Positions 44,201 to 56,200 of a stretch of 64,000 nt of DNA are shown here, piece after piece (positions within the stretch are counted from its first letter, which is position 1; every line of letters starts with the position of its first letter). The position numbers and the translations under genes are program-made. The stretch is taken from contig WBMW01005300.1 in NCBI GenBank assembly GCA_013396635.1, positions 194,718 to 258,717 of the forward strand. Direction: 5' to 3'. The DNA is from Penelope pileata. Lineage: Eukaryota > Chordata > Aves > Galliformes > Cracidae. Below the pieces are notes generated by a model, which made no database searches, was not told where the DNA came from, and worked only from the letters and a program-made list of their open reading frames with translations.

Positions 44201-47200
44201 ATTCAAATGACGATTTTATAAATAGAACTTCGAAATGTTTATTTTGAAAACAGGAAATACTTTTAAGAAGATAAATTTAATGGAATTTATTTAAAGAGGA
44301 AAATAATTACAAAAACAGAACTGTCATTATTCACTTCTAGAGGTCTGAGCACTAAGGTCTAAGCATCTCCTAGAGAACAACATTTAAAAAAAAAATGTAG
44401 GATTTTGAGCAACAGAAAATACTGAATACCAAAAAAATTCTTAGAGCAGCATTGAATTTTGTTAATTCAGACAAGAGCATATGTAAATACTCAATTTCAT
44501 TTCAGAATGATTAGTGTGTGTTTTCAAGGGGAAGTTCGGTTTTAAACTTTAAATTCCTTGACTCCAAACACATCTCAATTTTTTCTTTATACATCTTCCA
44601 TTCCTAGCTAATAGTGTTGCACTTTTCTACAATTTTGGAAAATCCTGGAAATCTGATCCAGGAATCATCAAAGCCACAGAAGAACAAAAGAAAAAGGTAA
44701 AGCCATGAGCTATGTGAAACGTACTCTTCAGCTGCCTTCTGCCAGTTGGTCAGGGTAGTTTGCTGTTTAGTGCATGAAATTTCAATGAATTGTTGTATAA
44801 CAGAAGGTCTAAAACGTTGAAAGTTTCCTTTCACTTGTCTCCCAGGTTTCTCTCTTCTGTTCAGAAGTTTTACTGTCCTGAAGTCGCAAAGTTGTTCCCA
44901 GTAAAAAAAAAATAAAATGGCAATTTAGACTTTCAATAGAAGAAGTTTAAAAAGCAGTTGGAGGTTTAGGATTTTGCCTTAATGTAACAAATGACTCATT
45001 CTGGGTTAACTGTGGCTAGTCTGATCCTATAAAAACTTTCCAGACTTTCAAGCACCTCTAGTTTTTCTTGCATTTGTGTCTAGAAGTATTAGGTTGCTAA
45101 AGATTTTAAGTATAAAACAGCCAAAACCACTGGCAGTTTGGGATTTTTTTTTTTTAATTTAAATATTTGAGAAATTATGGATGATCTTATGATGATCTAA
45201 CATTTTTTAATGCTAATGATATTATGTCGATTTTCTGTGAATTCTCAGCAACCAAGCATATAAAAGCACCAGGAATGCTTTTTTGTTTTGTTTCATTCTA
45301 AGTTTTCTAGAAGCTCACATACCACCAAAAGTTGAGTTCTGTACTTCTACTTCATTCTCACTTGTGAAAACACTGTGGATTAACATAAAGCCACTTGGAA
45401 TTAGGGCCTTGTGAAGGGATAAAGATATAATAGCCTTCAAAAGATGTTTGTGATTGCGTGAATGATTTTTTTCTCTAAATTATTAGATAATTGCTGAGTG
45501 TTTTTGGTCAATGCACAGATCTACTATGCAAATTCTGTATTACTGCCAATTTGCCAAAGTAAAATCCAGATTAAATTCTCTTTCTTCAACAAGGCTAAAT
45601 TAAATAACAGTCAGCAACGGCACTGCTTGTTGGTTCAGATGCAGCAAATCACACGAACATGCAATGCATTTGATCTGCTTGCACCAGTGGGTACGAAAGC
45701 CTCATCGAACCATGTAGGAATTGTAAAATGCAACTTCCTCAGTTAGCTGCATATCATTGTGCATGTTTTGGATTTCCTACATTGCAGCTAACCCAATTGT
45801 GAAGTGATCAATTATCCGGGGCATGAGCCACTGCAGGACATGTTTTAACTGGGTGTGCTGCAGTGCCTTCTCGTGTTTCCATAATTTGTCTCCAAGTGTG
45901 TTTATGCTGAGTTTGCCTTTAGCTGTTGAACAAGTAACAAAAAAAAAAAAAATTCTTTTAATTCCAGATGACCAAGTTAAAGATGTTTGGAAATGTTGCA
46001 GTAAGCAACATTTTCAGATGTTTATTCTTTGGATGATATGTCACGTTACTTCTTCATCTAGCATTTCTGTGTTACAAAATAATACAGTTATTCTTAAAAT
46101 GAAGAAATAAATCCATTTTCAAAATCAAATATTAATAGTTCAAAAGCACAGAAGATAGACCCAAGGTTTACAAAGCACAAAAGTGTGGTTGTAATTCAAG
46201 TCCTCCTGGGTCTCTCTGTGTTGTAAGTTCTAAGGAAAGCTTTATATAAAAGGGCTTTATGTACTCCTGTCCAGCTCTGTTCTCGTGAGCTTTAGGATCT
46301 TGCGTGTGGACTATACTGAACTCCAGTGTTGAGCATTACATGTAAATTCCATTGTGTATCCTCTCATTAGTGTGTAGTGTAGCACATGCTCCCACTGAAA
46401 TCAGAGGAGCTACTTGTGGTTGTGTGGAGTGAGTCTGGAGGGTTGCCGTGGTGGAGATGAATACTGCACCAAAAGCAACTGGAAACACGACACGGAGAAA
46501 AAACTTTCAGAGCTTAGTTAAGAAGTGTTAGAAAATTGTGAGGACTGTTCCTTGTTCAGCTGAGATCAGCAGGGGAAGCATTAAAACAGTGATCACCCCT
46601 GGACTGTTGCTTTTACCCTGGCTACTTTGAGGCAAAGGTTCCCATAAATGTTTCCTGACCGATTATATGTAGTACTGCGGGGAAAACTTCTGCGCCTTCA
46701 GTCAAGTTAGTGTTCATCATCTAATTAAGCAAGTGATGATTTTATTGCTGTGATGAGAAAGTACTTGTAAGCACTGTATTACTGCTTCTCCAGTCAGAAA
46801 CTGTGCTAGTGCGTAAGCTGTGCATGGTTTGAAAGGGAGCAGTAGATCGATCTGTCTGCTGTTAGGCTGTTTGTGCCGAGTGAATTCCTTCTGCATCAGG
46901 GAAGGCTACTTTGGCTGAAGATGTTTTCAGGATATCTTCCATATGCTGCAAACATCATTTAGAAGTCTCATGTGGGACACGTTTCAGCTGCTGAATTTTG
47001 AAATTTTGTGGAAACCATATAATGGAGTTGTTCTCGGTAAAAGGTCCCTCTGTTCCGTCAATGAAGTTGATACCAAAGGAGTGCACAAAACAAAAAAGGC
47101 TTTCATTTAGTGTGAAGGAATAGGAATGCTTTAGCTGATACCTCCTTATGTGCATCACTTGAGCTGTGAGTACAATGTTTGTAGGAGAAGGTTTGGTTTG

Positions 47201-50200
47201 CATTATTCTTGTCTTTCTAGAAGCTTCAACAACTGGAGAAAGAAGGATAGATTTAGAGGTTTTGATGGGATATCTCTAGAAATGGGCTTTTTCAGACTGG
47301 CTGATCCTGCTAGCTTCCTGAAAGGTCTTCATTGTGTTCCTGTTTAGAAATTCAGCTACATTACTTTTAACAGGCTTAACAGTATTCCAGTCAAACTGGT
47401 GCTAACCACTCTATAGATGTATCAAAATTAATATAAACTTGAGTATAAACTAGAATCAATTTAGAAGTAAATGGCTATATTGGTTTAGCTGGGTAGGTTT
47501 AAAATCAGTTTCAGCTGAATTTAACTTGTTTCTATGTGTAGAAAGTGCACGAGATGAGTAGAGTTCACAGCCTGGAGTCATTCATATTGCAGTTCTTGTC
47601 AACGTTTGTTTGTATGCTAAATTCTGTTTCATCCTATTTTTCTGCAGACAATAGTAGAACTTGCAGAGACAGGAAGTCTGGACCTCAGTATATTCTGCAG
47701 TACCTGTTTGGTAGTGTATATATATACATATATATATTTTTTAATTAGTTGCAGCACTGACTTTTTTTTCTATGCCAGAACTGAATGTTCCTAGACTGAA
47801 CACACTCTTAGCTTTAATAATTTAATATCAAGGGCAGAATTTATTTGCAATCTTTAATTTAAGCAGTATTTTCAAAAAATAACTTACTAAAAAAAGCCTT
47901 CTGCAACAACAAGGAAGAAAAGTATTCATGGTTAATGTAATGTTTCTTTTTTAAAAAAGATAACCAGTTAGTGATCAAGGCAGTCAGTATTACACTTTAG
48001 TGCTCTGAGCTGTGTAGAACATGAATTACTTAATAAGAATTAATATTCTTAAAATTAAATCTGGAATATTATGTACAAATATGGCACCTTTAAATTGTGT
48101 GTGTGTACATACTTATGTATAACTCAGAACACTTAATATCAGATCCTTTTTCTTCAGTGCCATTTTATTTCAAAACATCTTTTAAAAAAATTATTGAGAG
48201 TAATCTAGAGTTCTGAGTTCCAGCTGTTGAATTGCATTCCCATCTTTAGAAAATAAGCGGAGCAGTTTAGGGCTCAGTTATGAATGCTGCTCACAGAGTC
48301 ATGGAACTTGAGCTGGTTCTGTACTTTCATTGTTAAAAAGCTGAAATGAAAGTGGTTGCTACACAAAGCTCAAGAGCTGGAGGGGACAGAAGAACTTTGG
48401 CAACAAAAAAATCCTTTATATTAAATTAAATAAGGTTAAGCTAAATTAAAATTAAATAAAGTTGTAGTCTTACATATGTTTACATTGAATAATGCATAGA
48501 TTAATAGCTAAGATTGTGTTAAAAGTTACATGAGAAGTTAATAAAATAAGTTATTTTGCATTTAAATTGATTTTTTTTTCTATATGAGAATGTCAGATTT
48601 GCTGCTGTACTAAAGAAATGTTAATAAACGTTCCAGATACGGAAGCCAGTGAGGTCCAAACACTGTGGTGTATGCAATCGGTGTATAGCGAAGTTTGATC
48701 ACCACTGCCCGTGGGTGGGTAATTGTGTAGGTAAGTAATTTACCAAAATACAATGCCTTTGTACCAGATAGAGAAGGCAGTAGCTTCTGAAATTGACCCT
48801 GTGTGTTGTATAGGGTTTTGTCTGATCTTTCATGGTGAAAGTGACTTGGCTTCTGCCAAAATCAAAGAAAAACTGCAGAGGACTTTTGATAGAAAGAAAA
48901 CAATTTTTAATATTGACCTTAATTTTCTTCTGTCACACGCAATTCTCTGCATTATTCTTAGTTGTATTGTCTGTTATACTGAAAATTGTTTTCTATCTAA
49001 TTCAGTTTCCTGTATGTATATTTATATTAACTTAAATTCTAGTAATTTAGAACGTCAGTGAAGCTTTTAATCCTTTTCTTTCCACAGAAACATCTACTGA
49101 TTCCACAACTGACTTTTTATCCATTTACATAATACAATTTTTTTCATCTTTACTAATAATTTTCTAATGGAAAAGCGTACATATTCAAAAATGCAGTTAT
49201 TACAGTGGTTAGGTACAGAATGGCTTGCTACTAAGGTATTCTCTATTTGACCCCTGCATAGTCTTCACCCTCCAATTCCCAGAATAAATTAATTTATTCT
49301 CCCCAGTGATGATGCAAGGAACTGATACAGAACAGGAATAAAGTCTCTGAATGCTGCTATTCCCTGACTTCCTTTTTGAGAAATTCATTTGAACACCATT
49401 ATTATTCAGGGGAGCTTCACAGCTAGAAAATGAACACAATTGCTTCGTTCCTTCTTTTTAAGGGCACAAGTAGAAGTAACTTTAATCCTGGAGAGGAGTT
49501 AGGACCTGGATTCTTTGACAGCAGCTTCACTGTAGTCTTTCCAAAGATTAATAATAATAGATAGTCCCTGTAGTTTGACTGTTCTTATGGGCAGTGCTGG
49601 CATTTGAATTGTAACAGAGCATTGCTGAAATCTCATTGAGATGTTGGGTCACTCCATTCTCTTTTACGTTTTCTACTATTGTCACCATCTGAGTTACTTT
49701 TGATTTATATTTTAGATGTTTTACAATGAAGAACTAAGAAGTCTTTAATGAACAACAACAAAAGGCAGAGTGGGCACAAGCTCAGGTTTTGGAGATAGTA
49801 TTGAGTGACAGTTTGATACTCGTTTTGCAAGAGTGCTGACGAGTGCTTGGCAATGCTACAGAAAGATCCAGGGTTTTAATCAGTAACTTGAAAAGCATAA
49901 AAACCAGGTGGGGAAGGAAAGAGACCACAGTTTGTGTGTAATGAAAGAGTAAGTTAGGGGCAAGATTAAGTTAGGTGGAGGAAATATGGTGGACTTGATT
50001 TGTTTGGTTGGATTTTTTTATGGTGGTGGTGGTGGGTTGTGTTTTGTTTTGTTTTGTTTTTTCCCAGAAACAGTGGTGATGAAAAAGCAGAACCTTCCTG
50101 ATCATGAACAGATTGGGATAACTGTTGATAAAAGTAAACATTAGGAAACTTGAAAGTATGCTTGGGAAAAAAAAAAAAAACCACAACACATTAGAAATCA

Positions 50201-53200
50201 CACCATGGGAACAGTCCTGAACTGGAGGGAATGAGGGTCTAATGACCTTATATGGCTTTTCTGGCTCCAATTTATGCATGGTGACTATGAGCATAAGATT
50301 ACAAAACAGAGTCCATTCTTAAAACAGCATTCATGGTATGTTTCCTAAAAAGGGAAACATGAATTATGCCTTTCTGGAAAGGTTGAATTTGGAAACATTT
50401 TGTATAGTCTTCCTTCAAATGTGTTAAAAGGATAAGAATTTTACTAAAGATAGGGTTGAGGAAAGAGCATGTACAGACACCCTAAAAATAAATCCTTTTA
50501 GGTTTATTTGCCATGCAAATGGATGGAAAGAGTGCAGGCTATTAAAAATATATATATTTCAAATGCAAACTGTAGACCTGCAACAGAAATTTAGTTTTCA
50601 AGTAACGACATGGAAGAAGTTATAGCCAAATTTTATGCTGTTATGTCATGAGTTGTGCTGACATTGTACTGAATTGTTGTTCTTGTGTATATCAGAAATT
50701 ACTTTGTGGTTTAGAGCAATGATTGCTTCCCAAATCCAAAGATTCTCCTCCAAGAGTAGGAGAGGTGAAGCAATGAACAATCCATCCAAATCGTGCAATA
50801 TGTTACTCTATCAGTTAATAATAAAAAAAAAAAATCTGTTGTCTTTATTGTGTCTTATTACTTATATATAATATAAACAGAACTATATGAAAGAAATTAG
50901 CAGCTGTCTTCCAGCATTGTCTTACCTGTGAAGAGTCACCGACTGTGTTCCTGTCAGTTCAGGGTGAACCTGTGGAATATACGGCTGTGTTTTGTGCAGT
51001 CTTATTTAAGACTGCAGGGGCCCTACAGGAAAGCTGGGGAGGGACTTTTTACGAGGACAGTTAATGATAGGACAAGGGATAATGGCTGTAAACTGGAAGA
51101 GGGTAGATTTAGACTAGATATTAGGAAGAAATTCTTCACTGTGAGCATGGTGAGACACTGGCACAGGTTGCCCAGAGAAGTTGTGGATGCCCCCTCCATG
51201 GAGGTGTTCAAGGCCAGGCTGGATGGGGCTTTGAGCAGCCTGGTCTAGCGGGAGGTGTCCTTGCCCATGGCAGGGGGGTTGGAACAAGATGATCTCTAAG
51301 GTCCCCTCCAACCGAAACCATTCTGTGATTCTATGAAGATGCAAAAGAAAGGCAGTTTCTCCACTTTTCTGAGATATTCTAATAGTGACCAGTGCTATGT
51401 GTGTCTCATTCATAGGTTTAAATGATGTATGTACATTTTCACCAAATACCTGGGATTTCCTGTTAAGTAGAATTTGGTTCGGTAGCATTGGAGATGCTAT
51501 GAAAACGTTTCAACAAATGCCTATCAGATGGACCTCTTGGTCGCCATTTAACTTCTTTTTTTTTTTTTTTGAATTTGTTTTTATGAAACCTGACATCCAA
51601 AATTTAGGATGCAAGTGGAAATAATACCTTAGGGGCATTCCCAGCACTATTTCTCATGCGCTCTTAGCTGACTGAAGGCAATGTTGCAACGTATTTTACA
51701 TCTGAGGGAACTTGTCTGATTTTCAAGGAAATGTCTCGTGCTTAGTCTGGCTTGTGTTTATGTGTATTTTTCCTCATCTCTTATTTATATAGTCTTTTAG
51801 TTTGCTTACTTGATTTTTTTGCTGCTTTCTGCTTTAGCAAGCAAAACATTTGATATAATGCAAGAAGTAAATGCTGTGCTGGTAGACGATGACAGCCAAA
51901 TCTGTGTAGCCCATTGCAGTCTCTGTGGGTTTAGCTTAGAGCCTAGAGCTGTTGGAAGGTTACAGCAATGAATGGGCATATTTCGTAGACAGAAGGAACG
52001 TTGAGTCCTTCAGAATTACGACCTACTTGCATAAGAGACATCTTCTTAGCTGTACCAATGTTAAAAATAGATCATTCTTTTTAATAACTGTTTTTTCCTG
52101 TGTTTAAATTTAGTCAGAATGTTGTACTTGTTTGTGTGCCATTCATTATCTTAGCCCCGTGTTTAGGCCTTGTCTGTTCAGTTAATATCTGATTTCTGTT
52201 AGATATTTTAATTTGGCTTAAAGACACTTAATGAAGTTCAGTTTTGAGTTGATGTATTATCATGGGAGATTATATATTTTTCTCACATTCCTGTTTATTT
52301 TAAGCCAAGAACTCTGCAGTCTGACAATTTTTTTGTACTGTAATTTCAAAAAAAAAAAAAAAATACTGTTGATGTGTAATTCCTGGTTGTTCTGAGTTCT
52401 GTAACAGTTGTTACCAACATTGTTCTAAATATTGTGTATTAACTCATGAAAGAGGTTAAAAATTCAGTGCATTTGTATGAATTTCAGCTGTAATGCAACA
52501 AACTGAAGAAAATAAGTACTTTGTTGTTAGTAGTGGGGAAAAATGATCCTGAAGTTAACTGTTTCACTTGTCTTAAAGTAATACTGGCTTCGTATTGGAG
52601 AGCAATGTTGCTGTATACAATGAACTCTACTTACAAGCAAGCAACCAAGCTTCCTGATGTTGTTGTCTTTCTTCTGAAAGTGGAGTAATTTGATCCTTGT
52701 TCTTGTGCAACTTTAGGAGCAGGGAACCATCGCTATTTTATGGGATACCTGTTCTTCCTGCTGTTTATGATCTGCTGGATGATTTATGGATGTATCTCTT
52801 GTGAGTAAATGTGTGGGATTTTTTTTGGTTTTCTTTTTTGTTTGTTTATTTTAATGCTTTCAAATACTTCATCTCCTGGTATGGATTTTTACAGGTTTTT
52901 GCCTTGAGTTTTTGATGTTCTTTGTTCTGGATTTGAACTGCATATTAATCATTGCCTGTACTGGGTAATTTAAGTTAGAAGATGTTTTTATTGTCCGATT
53001 TTTTTTTCTTCATCACAGCCATGTATGTGCTTATGTCATATATTCAGTGACTTGGGAAAGGAAGCCAGAACACGTAAAACTCTTTTGGTACACTACTGTT
53101 TTCATATTTCATGTAACATGTTCTAATGTGGGCTTTATGTTGATGTATAGTAAACATATCTTAAATCTTCTCTATGGTGTTTGTTACTTTCTCTTTTCTC

Positions 53201-56200
53201 TAGACTGGGGTTTCCACTGTGAGACAAGTTATGCAAAGGATGGATTTTGGACCTATATTACACAGATTGCTACCTGTTCTCCTTGGATGTTTTGGATGTT
53301 TCTAAACAGTGTTTTTCACTTCATGTGGGTGGCTGTGTTACTCATGTGTCAGATGTATCAGGTATGGAAGAGCATTTCACGCTGAGTCTTCAGAGTGCAT
53401 GGGAATATCAGATAGCTGTTGTTTGAATGTTCATGTTCATTATGCAAGACCAGGTGTTCAGTCTCTCAGCCACAGCTGAAGGAGGTAGGCATCTGTTGTC
53501 TCTGCATAATAGAAGGCATCATTCACTCATTCATTTGCACTTTTTTTTTTTTTGCAAGTGGTTAAAATAGTGACCTCCCACTTTCCATTCTCAGAACGAC
53601 AAAAAGGCAAAATAGACCAGAGAAAGGCAATAAAGACTAATAGAAGCCTAGAGGATAAAAGCTGTGGGTAGAAGTAGGAATAATGCAGTATGTCATTAGC
53701 AGAAAGAGGGTGGTAACTTCAAATGGGATGCATTAATTTCTTACACTGCTTCAGGGCGATTCGTCATCACATGACTTTACTGTAATCTGACCAAACCCAA
53801 TTTTTTCTGTGTCTTTTTTAATGAAAGACAAGTCGTACTGGAAGCCTTTCAATATAACTTGTCATTAATGAGCAGTGAGACACTGATTTAATCTGTTCTC
53901 AGATCCTGGAAATAAAGATCATCCTCTAAGGCTTAGGTGAAACTTCTTAGGTAATATGAGTTTTGTCCTCCTTTCTCTAGAATGTTTATTTACAATGAAA
54001 GTGAATTTCAGAATCTTGTGTATGCACCGTTTGGTCTTCTAAAGGTCTTGCTTGCCATGCCCAAGACAAATGAGTGAAGGTAACAACATGTATTTCATGT
54101 GGCTTTCAAGCCAGTGTGAACCACCAGACTTCTATAGCAAGATAAGCATGCAACTCTCCAGAGAGCCTTTCATCATATTTGTCATGACCCATAGAGCTCC
54201 ACACTCAGGTTCCCCATTAGTATGATCTGTGTGCAGATGAATCTTTGAATTATACAACACTTGGAAAAATACATTCCATAGTATTTTGTATCATTAGTGT
54301 AATTAAGCAACATAATTTTAGCACTTCTTTATTAATCCTGGAAAAATGAAAATAGAGCACGCAGTTGCATTAATGCATTTCCAACAGGTGTTACACGTAG
54401 AAAACTTAGGATTATGTTTGATAAATCTGGAGTGTGACATACGAATTGATAAAGTTGTTCTCCATGTTATTTCCTTGGCTGTGCAGCTGCACCCTGCTAT
54501 TGCTCCTTGTGTTTTCCCTCCATCGTCAAGCTTTGACTTGTCCTTCATATTGAACCGGCCAAGGTTCTTGCCAAAGCATTACATATGAAAGAAAAGTAAT
54601 TAAAAACCTTTACTTCCAACTTCAAAAGTTGGCCATTAACACCTCATTTATATACATAGAAATGAAACTCCACTGGGTTTCATGGAGGCAGAGAAAGTGC
54701 TGGAGACAATAAGTAAATCTCAATGAGGCAAGCAAGCCCAAGTTTAATTTTGTCAGTGTTCATGATTTTGTAATGTGCAGCAAAGTTGACTTGATATTCC
54801 ACTGGGGATTATAAGATTTTATCTTGCTGTAGGCTGTTAAGGGATTTCTCACAGTTGTGTTTCCAGTTACGTCACGTTACAGTAAACTCCGGTTTTATAT
54901 AAGATGCCCTGTTAGGCTACAGTAGTTGGAAAGTGAATACATTAAATCAGTCTTTGGGCCTAATGACTGTGGTTTAAAACAAGCAAACAAAACTTTTTTC
55001 TAGTCATCTTTTTATCTTACAGACAAAATTTGTTACTGCAACAGAGTTTTAAATGGGAGGGAAATACACTACTGCTGTATACCGTACTGTAATCCGAATG
55101 TCAGGAGGGAAAGAAAGCGATTCAAATGCTGTGTAAAGAAACTCAAATCTGTTATTCACAGTACACTTCAGCTGATAATGGAATAACAGCATCTCTGCCC
55201 TATGAACTAACAAGTCACAGGCTGTTCAGTGATTGAGATTTATTTCTGATCACTTTTAAACCTTTTACACAATCTGGTACAGCTGTTGTGTAGTGTTTTA
55301 TGTTGGGATCCAGCAAATTCAGCAGACAAAAATTGTTCTTCAAAAGCAATAACATAAAAAAAAAAAACACCTTTTTCAGCCTGTGTAGGTTTACTTGTTT
55401 GTGTGTTGGCTAAATTGCTTGCTTTATTTTCTTGTCTTCAGATATCTTGCTTAGGAATCACTACAAATGAAAGAATGAATGCAAGACGGTACAAGCACTT
55501 TAAAGTTACAACCACGTCTATTGAAAGCCCTTTCAAGTAAGTTTTAGAGTGTAAACATGCGTTTCTCACTTGTGTAGCTGTTCATATGTTTGAATTGCGC
55601 AACTTGTTGGAACAGAACATAGCTAAATACGTGCGGAGAAGGGAGCAGGATGTCCCAGGAGCTGAGTGGATGTTGTGTAGGTGAGATACAGGCTTTTGGG
55701 TATCACTAAGTGGAGGATGGGGCGGGGTTCTGGTTTCTGTAGTGATAAGGCTGCAAGCTAAGAGAGGAGAGCTCAGGGATGATGTAGCACTGGGAAGTTA
55801 GTGCTTGTAGGAGAGGAATAAGGCAGAGTGGAGAAGCTTGTGGAGTCAAAGCAGGAAATAAATGAAGGCACGAGGCTGGAATATTGGTGGGTTGAGGGCA
55901 TGTTGTAGAAGGAGCAGAGAAAGGACAGAAGCATGTCTCATCCTGCATTGTGTGCTGTCTCTCCTGTGGGAGCTGCTGCTCTTTCGGGAACTACCCAAGG
56001 GAACAGGAGATAGGAGTTCTAGTTGTATGTAATTTCATTTTTCTGCTAGAATTGAACTTTTTTTTTTAAATATCCTTCCATACAAAACTTTTCGTGAGAA
56101 AAAGACAGGCATCTCTCTGTGGTTGTCATCTTCCTATAGATATGAGTTGTAACAAGATCAGATAATTATTTGGCCTGAAAAAAAAAACACAGAGCGGTGG

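Larger units (their letters stand above)
36211..44571 (+). other. ZDHHC17: Intron 10, U12-type AT-AC intron
   Basis: 8361-base intron with minor-spliceosome signals: donor ATATCCTTT (36211-36219) and branch site TTCCTTGAC (44554-44562), both full consensus matches, then terminal AC (44570-44571), 10 bases after the likely branch adenosine. With these edges G381's first base joins AT to give D381 and the frame continues L-N-F. The intron also carries three sense CR1 fragments and poly-T and poly-A tracts. No gene is supported within it. Confidence 0.93.
48731..52716 (+). other. ZDHHC17: Intron 13
   Basis: GT-AG intron of 3986 bases ending CAACTTTAG. It holds a TGG/GTTTT simple-sequence patch near 50.02-50.06 kb and a sense CR1 at 51.0-51.34 kb. 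No gene is supported. Confidence 0.9.
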
